64,000 nt of DNA from Candidatus Eremiobacteraceae bacterium (GTDB taxonomy: Bacteria; Vulcanimicrobiota; Vulcanimicrobiia; Eremiobacterales; Eremiobacteraceae), in contig DATGJI010000059.1 in NCBI GenBank assembly GCA_035295225.1, forward strand, positions 1 through 64,000, written 5' to 3'. This document shows, one piece after another, positions 1 to 7,935 of this stretch. Made by a program: the position numbers and the translations under genes. Below the pieces are notes generated by a model. It was given only the letters and a program-made list of their open reading frames with translations. It was not told where the DNA came from and searched no databases. Numbering within the stretch: position 1 is the stretch's first letter; each line of letters opens with the position of its first letter.

Positions 1-234
1 TTCATCTTCGGAGACGGCCGGAAACCCGACGTCCATGATGTGCACGCCGATGTCGGACAGGCGCTTACAGATCTCGTACTTCGTCTCGGGCGTGTAGGCG
101 ATGCCGCACATCTGCTCGCCGTCGCGCAAGCTCGTGTCGTAGATGCGCAACCGCTTTGGATCGGGAAACGCGATGTCTTTCGTGAACTCGCGCGGATCGC
201 GGATCAGGCGCTCGATGGGCTCGCGGAATTCCAC
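1..234 (-). CDS. HMGL-like acyltransferase (homocitrate / 2-isopropylmalate synthase family), N-terminal fragment
   Basis: The 78 visible codons belong to the pyruvate-carboxyltransferase (HMGL-like) TIM-barrel family, whose members condense acetyl-CoA with a 2-oxo acid. The family's first-strand signature is present as IYDTSLRDGEQ, with the Arg-Asp pair that binds metal and substrate, followed by MDVGFPAVSEDE. The GTG start at 234 has a GGGAG ribosome site about 7 nt upstream. The rest of the gene lies beyond the left edge, so homocitrate, isopropylmalate and citramalate synthase cannot be told apart. The roughly 38 residues before the signature are longer than in LeuA and resemble homocitrate-synthase-like members. 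The family is clear; the substrate is not. Confidence 0.75.
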   Translation of the reverse strand, partial: MEFREPIERLIRDPREFTKDIAFPDPKRLRIYDTSLRDGEQMCGIAYTPETKYEICKRLSDIGVHIMDVGFPAVSEDE

Positions 235-285
235 GGCGAACTCCCGACGCGAAGGCCTTCTTCGCGCTTCAACGATGAGGGATGA

Positions 286-744
286 CTACGGTTCGACGAT
301 GATCTCGCCGCGCATTCCCGCGCTATAGTCGAAGAAACATCCGTACAAGAACGTCCCCGGCGTCTTTGCGGTCAGCACCGGCGACGAGGCGCCTGGGCGG
401 ATCTCGCCGGTCGACCACTGGCCGGCGTCGATCGTGGTAGACGGACGCGTGCTCGCGTCGGTCCACATCGGATCGTCCACAAACGTCGTGCCCGTAAGGC
501 CGGTGGCGGTGTGCGCGTGGGTATCGTCGTTCTTGAAGACCACGCGGTCCCCGACGTGGACGCGCAGCACGGCCGGTGATGTTCCCACGGCGTCACCCGC
601 CGAGGTGTGGACGACTGCTGCGAACTTGGCAAGAGACAGCGACACCGTGAAAGTGTCGGCCCGGGCCGCCCCTGGGGCCAATAGCACGATCAGCGCCGCC
701 GCCGACGAGGCGAAGAACCCCAACCGTCCCCGATGATAAAACAC
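286..744 (-). CDS. Secreted cupredoxin-like protein with an altered copper site
   Basis: A 152-residue exported protein with a small blue-copper (plastocyanin/amicyanin-like) domain. I place the start at GTG 744, because GAAGG precedes it and it gives a clean signal peptide (FFASSAAALIVLLAPGAARA). The frame stays open to a GTG at 816, but that start has no ribosome site. The domain shows the N-terminal ligand region (NDDTHAHTATG) and the C-terminal ligand loop YGCFFDYSAGM. In that loop the Cys and Met are kept, but the position normally held by the second His (Cys+3) is Asp. It may bind copper unusually, or not at all. Related proteins are periplasmic electron carriers or copper-binding proteins. 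A second cupredoxin lies at 16324-16698. Confidence 0.75.
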   Translation of the reverse strand: MFYHRGRLGFFASSAAALIVLLAPGAARADTFTVSLSLAKFAAVVHTSAGDAVGTSPAVLRVHVGDRVVFKNDDTHAHTATGLTGTTFVDDPMWTDASTRPSTTIDAGQWSTGEIRPGASSPVLTAKTPGTFLYGCFFDYSAGMRGEIIVEP

Positions 745-1012
745 GTTGACGCCTTCCGCGGTGAAAATGCGCTTCCCTCCGGTCGCTCGAGCGGCCGATC
801 GGGAGACCTTGCTCACAGTCTGTGAACGAATGGTAACGTCCTGACCGTTTCCGCTGTCTTACCGATGTCGGGCCTGGCCTGTTCCTTTCTTCTATGGCCA
901 GAGAAGCGGCGGGAATGCTAGTAAGCCATTGAGCGCCCCGAACGGACGAAAGCGTGACGACCGAGGTCACATAAAGCGGCCTGTTTCTCGTTTTGCTCCC
1001 CGCGTCGACGGG

Positions 1013-2380
1013 ATGTCCGTCCAGCCCATCCGCGCCAACATCGCGCAAGACTATTCGCACGCGCTGCGCCCCGGCCAGATCATCCCGGCGCTGCTCCTTG
1101 CATGCGCGGCGGGGGGTATCGTTTGGGCTTTGCCGCTCGCGCCCCACAATGCGATCGGCTTCGCCGCGCTCATCGCCACGACGATCGCGCTCGACGTGCT
1201 AGCCGCCGATGCGGTCCGCGCCGGCCGCCGCGTCATCGGGCCTGCTCTTATCATCACGATCGCGGCGTTCGTGCTCTACGGCGCGCCGGCCGCGATCCTT
1301 GTCGGCGCAGTCCGCGGCATCACGCGCGCGCTCGTACCGGCGTCGTTGACGCGGGTCGAGGGCGCGTGCGTCGCTTCAATGGGCGTCATCGGGCCGATGC
1401 TCGCGAGCGCATCGGCGGCTGCTCTGCCGTTGATGATCGCGCACCCGTCGCCGTGGATCAGCATCGCGGTTTACGTCGCGTGCGCGTTTATCATCGAAGT
1501 CGGCGCTGAAAGTCTCGTGCTCGGCCGCCTGTCTCGCCCGTCGATCTTGCGCGCGCTCGAGCGCAACGTCGGTTGGTCGGCCGTCAACTACGCGCTGTAC
1601 GGCGCGCTTGGTGCATGGCTTGGAACCGCGCTCGCAGCCGGCCGCTGGGCCGATCTGCTGTTCGTCGGCATCCCGCTCGCCATCGTTCGGCAGACCACCG
1701 ACATGTCGGGCGGCGAAGAACGCTACGTCGGCACGATCGAACATGAGAACTCGGTGCTCTTCGACCGGATCGGCCAACTCGATCGCATGAACGGCGATCT
1801 TATCGAAGCTCTTTCGATGGCGATCGATGCGCGCGACCCGCACCAGACCGGGCACAGCGGACGCGTGGCGCAAATATCGGCTGCCATCGGCGTCGCACTC
1901 GGTCTCGCCGGCGAACGATTGGAGAATCTGCGCCGAGCGGCGCTGCTTCACGACGTCGGCACACTCGCGCTTTCCGGGCACGTCACGGATAAGCCCGGTC
2001 CGCTCTCGCCGCAAGAACGCCGTTACGTCCAGATGCACAGCGACCTCGGCGCTCGCTTCGTCGCCAAATGGCGCGACTGCCGCGACATGGCGCAGATCAT
2101 CGAACAGCATCACGAGCGGCTGGACGGCAGCGGTTACCCGCGCGGCCTCTCCGGCGACGCCATCGTATTGGAGGCGCGGATCGTCGCGGTCGCAGAGAGC
2201 TACGTCGCGTTGACGTCGCCGCGCCAGCACCGCGTCGCTTTGACGCACGCCGAAGCGCTGGATGAGCTCCGTGGCGGCGTAGAAACGCTGTACGATCCGA
2301 ACGTCATCGAGGCGCTGGCGCAAGTCGCCGAGACAAGAACGGCAGACGTCCTGCCGATCACTCGCCTCCGCAAACCTTAG
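1013..2380 (+). CDS. Membrane-anchored HD-GYP domain protein (c-di-GMP phosphodiesterase family)
   Basis: A 455-residue protein. Roughly the first 220 residues are hydrophobic and form about six membrane segments, resembling a MASE-type sensor. They are followed by a short helix (EERYVGTIEHENSVLFDRI) and an HD-GYP domain. The HD pair is at residues 313-314, HHE at about 366-368 and GYP at 374-376. HD-GYP enzymes hydrolyse c-di-GMP at a metal centre. Here the usual HDxGK reads HDVGT, so the conserved Lys is Thr and activity may be reduced. I use ATG 1013; the frame also has a TTG at 929. The gene stands alone and is followed by a nested hairpin repeat. Confidence 0.85.
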   Translation: MSVQPIRANIAQDYSHALRPGQIIPALLLACAAGGIVWALPLAPHNAIGFAALIATTIALDVLAADAVRAGRRVIGPALIITIAAFVLYGAPAAILVGAVRGITRALVPASLTRVEGACVASMGVIGPMLASASAAALPLMIAHPSPWISIAVYVACAFIIEVGAESLVLGRLSRPSILRALERNVGWSAVNYALYGALGAWLGTALAAGRWADLLFVGIPLAIVRQTTDMSGGEERYVGTIEHENSVLFDRIGQLDRMNGDLIEALSMAIDARDPHQTGHSGRVAQISAAIGVALGLAGERLENLRRAALLHDVGTLALSGHVTDKPGPLSPQERRYVQMHSDLGARFVAKWRDCRDMAQIIEQHHERLDGSGYPRGLSGDAIVLEARIVAVAESYVALTSPRQHRVALTHAEALDELRGGVETLYDPNVIEALAQVAETRTADVLPITRLRKP

Positions 2381-2390
2381 CCTTAGGAAA

Positions 2391-2442
2391 TGTAGGGCGG
2401 ACCTTTACGGTCCGCCGGCGGCCCATAAAGGGCCGCCCTACG
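2391..2442. repeat. Double-hairpin intergenic repeat, also terminator-like
   Basis: Two adjacent hairpins share complementary arms. GGCGGACC (2396-2403) pairs with GGTCCGCC (2409-2416), and GCGGCCC (2418-2424) pairs with GGGCCGC (2430-2436). The outer ends GTAGGGCGG and CCGCCCTAC are complementary too. The loops carry TTTA or TAAA. Closely related units occur at 39485-39547 and, in degraded form, near 40160-40205. It sits between two convergent genes and could terminate both. Confidence 0.7.
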
Positions 2443-2445
2443 TTA

Positions 2446-3150
2446 TCATAGTGTGAACTCGCGCGCGGGGCCTTCGCGCACGATTCGCCCGCCTTCCAAC
2501 AGATACGCGTAATCTGCGAGCTGCACGGCGAATGGCGCCGGGCGTTCGGCCAAGAGCACCGGCATGTCCTCGACGCAGACTTGCCTGATCACGCGCAGTA
2601 CATGGGTGATATCCGCCGCGTCGAGCTCGGCGGACGGCTCATCGAGCATCAGCAGCTGGGGCTTGCTCATCAGCGCGCGCGCGATCGCGAGAATCTGTCC
2701 ATCGCCCGCATCGAGCTTCCAAGCCGGCTGCGCGGCGGCCGTTCCGAGCTTGGGAAATCGCTCCAAGAACGCATCGACTTCGGATGCGATCGACCAGCGG
2801 TCGCGGCGAACCCACGCGCCGATCTCCAGATTTTCGCGCACCGTCAGCGAACCGAAGATCGCTCGACCCTGCGGCACGAGCACGATGCCGCGCCGAACAG
2901 AATCGAACACGGGGATCCGGCGCACGGCGCGGTCGGCGAAGGTTATCGAGCCCTTGTGCGGCCGCAGTGCTCCGGCGAGCGCCAAGAGCACCGCCGATTT
3001 CCCGGACCCCGCCGCTCCGATGATGGACACGACCGTGCCTGCGAAGAGCCGAAGATCGATGCCGCTCACGACGTCGCGCATGCCGTAGCCCGCGTGCAGT
3101 CCGCTGACTTCGAGCACCGGCGTGAGGCGATCAGGCAGCGCCATCTGCAC
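2446..3150 (-). CDS. ABC transporter ATPase, LivF-like, with degenerate signature motif
   Basis: A 234-residue ATP-binding subunit of the LivF type, which powers branched-chain amino acid or amide uptake. Walker A is GAAGSGKS (near residues 45-52), the Q-loop region reads VPQGRAIF, and Walker B is LLMLDEPSAELD. The family's C-loop (LSGGEQQ) is replaced by LDAGDGQ, so the normally invariant Ser-Gly-Gly is lost. The H-loop region (LLAERPAPFA) also departs from a typical switch His, although LivF proteins often do. It overlaps the upstream LivM-like gene by 20 nt and is the last gene of a three-gene operon. No LivG or binding protein is visible, so the substrate is unknown. Confidence 0.8.
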   Translation of the reverse strand: MQMALPDRLTPVLEVSGLHAGYGMRDVVSGIDLRLFAGTVVSIIGAAGSGKSAVLLALAGALRPHKGSITFADRAVRRIPVFDSVRRGIVLVPQGRAIFGSLTVRENLEIGAWVRRDRWSIASEVDAFLERFPKLGTAAAQPAWKLDAGDGQILAIARALMSKPQLLMLDEPSAELDAADITHVLRVIRQVCVEDMPVLLAERPAPFAVQLADYAYLLEGGRIVREGPAREFTL

Positions 3151-3886
3151 GCCTTTGATCGAAGGAACCGTACGCGCGCTTTGCGATTTCCAGTAATCCG
3201 TCCGGCAGCCAGACGAACGCTGCGATGAGCAGTAGTCCGGCCACGATCGGCCCCCCTCGGCCCGCGATGACGATCAGCGGCAACGCACACCCGGCGATCG
3301 GTGCTCCTAAGAGCGGGCCGAAAATACTGCGCCGGCCGCCGATCACGGCGACACCAACGGCTATGCAGAGCTGCTGGATGAGCGTCGTGGTTCCCAGTGC
3401 GACTTCCGCGGGTAGGAGCACGCCGGCAGCGCCGGCCGCCAGAGCGCCGGCGCCAAATGCGAACCAGCTATTTGCTGCTGCTCTGCAGATACCCACGCAG
3501 AGCGCGAGGACGATCACCCCTTCAAAGGTAGACGCGGAGTGCGGAAAAACTTTGTTCACGACGCCGCTTTGCATCTGTCGATCGGTACTAGCGACCAGTA
3601 CCACGACCGCAGAGAATGCGAAAGTCGCGACCGCGAAATACTTGTCATCAAGTCGCCGCAAACCCAAGCCGACGAGAACCCCCACGCCTGCCGCGCTCGA
3701 CGCGCCGATCAATAGCTGTGCGATGAGCGATCCGTGCGCAAATCCGGACGCGGCGCCCGCGCTGATCGCGCCGAACGCCATGAAGCCGGCACCGGCAAGC
3801 GACAAGCGTCTTGGCGCCGCGGGCACGAACGCGGTGAGCCCCAATGCCAACGCCGAGATGTAACTCCAAATGAGCGCTTCGATCAC
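3131..3886 (-). CDS. ABC transporter permease, LivM-like
   Basis: A 251-residue, very hydrophobic protein with about eight predicted membrane segments. It matches the LivM half of branched-chain-amino-acid-type permeases in position and in the motif region RRLDDKYFAVATFAFSAVV. The stretch GGRRSIFGPLLGAP resembles the family's conserved cytoplasmic loop. It is shorter than usual LivM proteins (about 300-400 residues). The ATG start overlaps the stop of the upstream LivH-like gene (ATGA), which indicates translational coupling, and its 3' end overlaps the ATPase gene. It presumably pairs with the 3883-4767 product in the inner membrane. Confidence 0.8.
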   Translation of the reverse strand: MIEALIWSYISALALGLTAFVPAAPRRLSLAGAGFMAFGAISAGAASGFAHGSLIAQLLIGASSAAGVGVLVGLGLRRLDDKYFAVATFAFSAVVVLVASTDRQMQSGVVNKVFPHSASTFEGVIVLALCVGICRAAANSWFAFGAGALAAGAAGVLLPAEVALGTTTLIQQLCIAVGVAVIGGRRSIFGPLLGAPIAGCALPLIVIAGRGGPIVAGLLLIAAFVWLPDGLLEIAKRAYGSFDQRRADGAA

Positions 3887-4767
3887 GACGCGGCGTCCTT
3901 GGCGGCGGCAGCGTCAGGCTTGCTCCGGACTGCGACGCCGATTGCGATGGCGACCAGCAGCACGACCGCGAGAACGATAGGCGAGAACGCGGGCCGGTGC
4001 GCTGAGACGGCATCGACGGCAAGCGCCAGCACGAACGACAGCATCGCCGCCACGCCCACCGAGCCGACCGGTGCGAACATGCATGCAGCGAGCGCAGCGA
4101 TCAAAACCATCGCCGGCATCGCAATCGTGAACGACCCTGCGTGCATCGCGAAAATCGCGCCGCCGATGCCGGTTACCGCGCAGATCGCGGCCATGGCGGC
4201 GGGTGGAACTCGGTCGGCGCGCAGGCCCATGAATTGCGCCGCGGCCGGATTGTCGATGGCCGCTCGAACTCCCAAGCCGAATCTCGTGCGATAGATCGCC
4301 ACATGCAGTGCGACGCATGCGAAGATGCAGGTCGCCACGGCGAGAGCCTGCATCTCGGTGAACGTGAAGCCGCCGATGTTGGCGATTCGCTCAGAGAGCA
4401 GCGGTCGCGGCAGCGTTGCGACGGCATCGAGTCTGAAGACCGCGAGGTAACCCAGGATGATGAGGTAAGCGGCTAAGCCTGCCGCGACCATGAGGTCGGC
4501 GGCAGCGCGCTTTCGCAACGGGTTCAGCGCGAACCGATCGAATAAGAAGCCGGCGATCGCGGCCGCGAGGGCACCCGCGACAAGCCGCTCCCATTGCGGC
4601 GCACCGGTAGCAGCGAATTGATATTCTTCGGCGGCGCCGAGGATGAAGGCGCCGACCAACATGAGGTTGAGGAAACCGAACACATCCAAGCAAACGGTGG
4701 TCGCGGCTGAGACAAGCGCGATAACGCTGCCGTCGAACAGCGCGCCGGCAACGACCTTGGCATCCAT
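3883..4767 (-). CDS. ABC transporter permease, LivH-like
   Basis: A 294-residue permease of the LivH type with about eight membrane helices. The N-terminal pattern (GALFDGSVIALVSAATTVCL) and FGLGVRAAIDNPAAAQFMGL correspond to LivH. The latter is the cytoplasmic coupling loop that contacts the ATPase (family form FGRACRA.A.D...A...GI). The start is ATG 4767, with GGGGAG 7 nt upstream. The frame is open further upstream, but that part overlaps the divergent acyl-CoA synthetase promoter. It is the first gene of the livHMF-like operon. Neither the second ATPase (LivG) nor a LivK-type binding protein is encoded nearby. Confidence 0.82.
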   Translation of the reverse strand: MDAKVVAGALFDGSVIALVSAATTVCLDVFGFLNLMLVGAFILGAAEEYQFAATGAPQWERLVAGALAAAIAGFLFDRFALNPLRKRAAADLMVAAGLAAYLIILGYLAVFRLDAVATLPRPLLSERIANIGGFTFTEMQALAVATCIFACVALHVAIYRTRFGLGVRAAIDNPAAAQFMGLRADRVPPAAMAAICAVTGIGGAIFAMHAGSFTIAMPAMVLIAALAACMFAPVGSVGVAAMLSFVLALAVDAVSAHRPAFSPIVLAVVLLVAIAIGVAVRSKPDAAAAKDAAS

Positions 4768-4864
4768 CGTTCGCTCCCCTACGCCTCTGCTGCGGAGGCA
4801 CCCTGCCCATGCGAACCGGCGCGAGAGGCGGCATTTCGCGCTTCGTGGTAGAAGGCGCACCACC

Positions 4865-6529
4865 ATGACCGACTTCAACCGCATGACGATCGGCGAAGTC
4901 CTCAACCGGCAAGCCGAACGCTATGCGGAGCGAGCCGCGGTGTCGTACGCGGACCGCGACGTGCGCTGGACGTATCGCGACTTCATCCGCCGCACGGATC
5001 GTGTCGCAAACGGTCTCATGACGCTCGGCATCCGCAAGGGCGAACACATCGCTATCTGGGCGCCGAATGTGCCGGAGTGGCTGCTCGTGCAGTACGCCGC
5101 CGCAAAGATCGGCGCGATCCTCGTCACCGTCAGCACCACAAGCACCGCCACCGAGCTGGATCGCTTGCTCCGCCACAGCGAAGCGACGACGCTCTTCATG
5201 GCGCCGAGCCATCGGGGGCTGGATTTTGTCGCGACGCTGCGCGAACTTCTACCCGATCTCGACGACGCGCCCGTCGGCCACGCCACGTTCGAGAAATATC
5301 CGCGCCTGAAGCGTCTGCTCGTGATCGGAAAGCAGCGCCTCCCGGGCATGCTTCGATTCGACGACCTCTTCGATCTCGCGGCACAGGCGCAAGAAGGCGA
5401 GCTGCGCAGGCGCGAGTCGGCGCTGGATAACTTCGACGTCATCAACGTCCAATACACAAGCGGAACGACCGGAGTTCCAAAAGGCGTGATGCTCACGCAT
5501 CGCGGCATGCTGCAGAACGCGTTCGCTCTCACGCTCTGTCAGAAGATGACGCAGAACGATCGGCTGTGCATCCCGGTTCCGTTCTTCCATTGTTTCGGCT
5601 GCAGCAGCGCAAGCATCGGAGCGGTCGTGCGCGGCGCATGCATGGTGCCGGTCGAGGTCTTCGAACCGGCGACGGTGCTCGCGACGGTGATGAACGAGCG
5701 GTGCACGGCGCTCTATGGCACGCCGACCATGTTCACTGCTATGCTTTCGCATCCGCAGTTCGCCGACTTCGACTTGACGAGCTTGCGGACGGGCATCATG
5801 GCCGGCGCGCCGTGCCCTGTGCAATTGGTGTCAGACGTCATCGAGCGCATGGGAGCGCGCGACTTCACCGTTGCATACGGCCTGACGGAGTCGTCACCCG
5901 GCGTGACGCAGACGCGCACGGATGATCCGGCGGAAAAGCGGCGCACGACGGTCGGACGGCCGCTGCCCGGCATGCAGGTGCGTATCGCCGACCCGGAATC
6001 CGGCGACGACGTGCCGGCGGGTAAGTCCGGTGAAGTGCTGTCGCGGGGTCACAGCACGATGAAAGGGTATCTCAAAGACCCGAGCGCCACGGCGCAGGTC
6101 ATCGACGAGGCAGGCTGGCTGCACACGGGCGATCTTGGTTCGATCGACGCCGACGGCTACGTCAAGATCGTCGGCCGGCTCAAAGACACGATCATCCGCG
6201 GCGGTGAGAGCATCTTTCCGGCCGAAGTCGAGGCGTTCTTGCGGACAAATCCAAAGATCCGCGACGTCGCTGTGGTCGGTGTGCCGAGCATGATGTACGG
6301 CGAAGATGTGTGCGCTGCGGTCGTGCTTGCCGTAGGCACGTCGATCACAGAGCCGGAACTCGCAGCGTTCTGCGAAAACCGGATCGCGCGCGAGAAAATC
6401 CCGTCGCTTCTGATGGTGCTAAAGGAACTGCCGCTGACTGGGAGCGGGAAGGTGCGAAAGACCGATCTTCGCGCGATGGCGATCGAGCGCTTCAACCGCC
6501 AGGCCGACGCCGACATCGCGACGGCATGA
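4865..6529 (+). CDS. Acyl-CoA synthetase (AMP-forming, FadD-like)
   Basis: A 554-residue adenylate-forming enzyme that activates a carboxylic acid to acyl-AMP and then to acyl-CoA. The phosphate loop YTSGTTGVPKG lies near residues 197-207. YGLTESSP is the A5 motif, HTGDLGSIDADGYVKIVGR holds the A7/A8 hinge, and PLTGSGKVRK near the end holds the catalytic Lys. The form matches fatty-acyl or medium-chain acyl-CoA ligases; chain length cannot be read from sequence. ATG 4865 is preceded by GAAGG, and upstream extension of the frame runs into the livH promoter. The stop overlaps the hemL start (ATGA), an unusual pairing with a haem gene. Confidence 0.88.
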   Translation: MTDFNRMTIGEVLNRQAERYAERAAVSYADRDVRWTYRDFIRRTDRVANGLMTLGIRKGEHIAIWAPNVPEWLLVQYAAAKIGAILVTVSTTSTATELDRLLRHSEATTLFMAPSHRGLDFVATLRELLPDLDDAPVGHATFEKYPRLKRLLVIGKQRLPGMLRFDDLFDLAAQAQEGELRRRESALDNFDVINVQYTSGTTGVPKGVMLTHRGMLQNAFALTLCQKMTQNDRLCIPVPFFHCFGCSSASIGAVVRGACMVPVEVFEPATVLATVMNERCTALYGTPTMFTAMLSHPQFADFDLTSLRTGIMAGAPCPVQLVSDVIERMGARDFTVAYGLTESSPGVTQTRTDDPAEKRRTTVGRPLPGMQVRIADPESGDDVPAGKSGEVLSRGHSTMKGYLKDPSATAQVIDEAGWLHTGDLGSIDADGYVKIVGRLKDTIIRGGESIFPAEVEAFLRTNPKIRDVAVVGVPSMMYGEDVCAAVVLAVGTSITEPELAAFCENRIAREKIPSLLMVLKELPLTGSGKVRKTDLRAMAIERFNRQADADIATA

Positions 6530-7869
6530 CTCAGACGACGTTTTCTGCGACGGCGACGCGGGTCGCCTCCGAAGCCTCGGACTTCGCGCGAGCCCGACGT
6601 TCGATGGCAGGCGGCGTGTCTTCGCCGGTGCGAGCGGGAACGGCGGTCGGCGGCGCGCCGCCCGTCATCGCGCGCGCGCGCGGCAGCCGCATCTTCGACG
6701 CCGAGGATCGCGAGTACATCGACTACTTGTGCGCCTACGGCCCGGTTCTTCTCGGGCACGCCGACGAACGGATAGCAGCCGCTGTCGATCGCGCCTGCAG
6801 ACAAGGCGCGGTCCTGGGCGGCACGCATTCGGAAGAGATCAGGCTAGCCGAACGGCTCGGAGAAGCGATGCCGTCGATGCAGCGCGTGCGGTTCGTCTCC
6901 ACGGGAACCGAGGCGTGCGCGAGCGCCGTTCGCGTCGCGCGCGCATTCACCGGGCGGCTGAAAATCGTGCGCTTTGCCGGCAACTATCATGGCCACTCCG
7001 ACGCGATGATCTTCAACGCCGGGGCGGCGTCTAATTCGCGCGCCGATGCGCGCGCGGGTATCACCCAAGGCGTGGCAGGCGACGTGATCGCTCTGCCCTA
7101 CGACGATCTTCAGACGTTGGGCGCCGCGCTTTCGCGCGAAGGCGACCGCGTCGCAGCCGTCATTCTCGAGCCGGTGGTGGGCAACATGGGGCTCGTGCTG
7201 CCCAGCGACGGTTATCTTTCGGGCGTTCGCTCTCTCGCGACGCGCCACGGTGCGCTCTTGATCTTCGATGAGGTCATCACGGGTTTCCGACTCGGGCTCG
7301 GCGGCGCGCAAGAGCTCTTCGGCGTCAAGCCCGACGTCACGTGCGTCGGCAAAGTCCTTGGCGGAGGGTTGCCGATCGCGGCATTCGGCGGGCGCGCCGA
7401 CGTCATGGCGGTGCTGGCGCCTGATGGTCACGTGTTCCAAGGGGGAACCTTCTCCGGCAACCCCGTGTGCGTCGCGGCCGCGCATGCGCTGTTGGATGCG
7501 ATCGAAAGCGATCCGCTTTTCTATAACCGCTTGAGCGCGAAAGGAAGCCGCCTCGCGCGCGGTGCGCGCCATGCGCTTGCGGATGCCGGACTTGATTTCC
7601 CGGTAGTGCAGCTCGGATCGATCGTCGATTTCATGTTCCGCCATGGCGGCGCGCACCGCACGTTCGACGAAGCTAAGCAGGCGGATGCTCGAAGCTACGC
7701 GCGCTACTACTGGGCGATGCTGGAGCGCGGCGTCTTCCTTCCTCCATCGCAGATGGAAGTGATGTTCCTGACCGCGGCGCACAGCGATGAAGATATCGAC
7801 CGAACGGTTGATGCGATGCGTAACGCTTTGCTCGCACTGGCTGAAGGGGCCGACGCGAGTCGGCCCTAG
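6526..7869 (+). CDS. hemL: Glutamate-1-semialdehyde 2,1-aminomutase
   Basis: A 447-residue PLP enzyme of the class III aminotransferase fold. It converts glutamate-1-semialdehyde to 5-aminolevulinate in the C5 route to haem and other tetrapyrroles. Diagnostic stretches are GGVSSPVRA near the N-terminus (substrate-gating), FVSTGTEA, GNYHGHSD, LIFDEVITGFR (PLP-contacting Asp) and CVGKVLGGGLP, in which Lys276 forms the Schiff base, followed by GTFSGNPV. Length and order match HemL. The ATG lies inside the stop of the acyl-CoA synthetase gene, so the two are translationally coupled. Two hairpins follow, the first overlapping the last codons. Confidence 0.93.
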   Translation: MTQTTFSATATRVASEASDFARARRSMAGGVSSPVRAGTAVGGAPPVIARARGSRIFDAEDREYIDYLCAYGPVLLGHADERIAAAVDRACRQGAVLGGTHSEEIRLAERLGEAMPSMQRVRFVSTGTEACASAVRVARAFTGRLKIVRFAGNYHGHSDAMIFNAGAASNSRADARAGITQGVAGDVIALPYDDLQTLGAALSREGDRVAAVILEPVVGNMGLVLPSDGYLSGVRSLATRHGALLIFDEVITGFRLGLGGAQELFGVKPDVTCVGKVLGGGLPIAAFGGRADVMAVLAPDGHVFQGGTFSGNPVCVAAAHALLDAIESDPLFYNRLSAKGSRLARGARHALADAGLDFPVVQLGSIVDFMFRHGGAHRTFDEAKQADARSYARYYWAMLERGVFLPPSQMEVMFLTAAHSDEDIDRTVDAMRNALLALAEGADASRP

Positions 7870-7899
7870 TAAGAAAGGGCCGACTGATGTCGGCCCTTT
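7847..7899. terminator. Tandem GGGCCGAC hairpins after hemL
   Basis: The first hairpin is GGGCCGAC (7847-7854), a GCGA loop and GTCGGCCC (7859-7866), within the last codons of hemL. The second is AAAGGGCCGAC (7874-7884), a TGAT loop and GTCGGCCCTTT (7889-7899), with A- and T-rich flanks on both sides that suit a bidirectional terminator between convergent genes. The same arm sequence recurs at 62226-62250. Confidence 0.75.
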
Positions 7900-7935
7900 C
7901 GTAGTGGACTTCAGATCGGAGTTGTCGGCCCTGGT

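Noticed and set aside
1376-2323. Long antisense frame opposite the HD-GYP gene
   Set aside because: It mirrors the GC-rich third positions of the real gene and has no recognisable protein pattern or ribosome site. Similar antisense frames elsewhere were dropped for the same reason.
2446-3150. LivF-like gene as a pseudogene because of its signature motif
   Set aside because: The frame is intact, Walker A and B are conserved and it is coupled to two intact permease genes.
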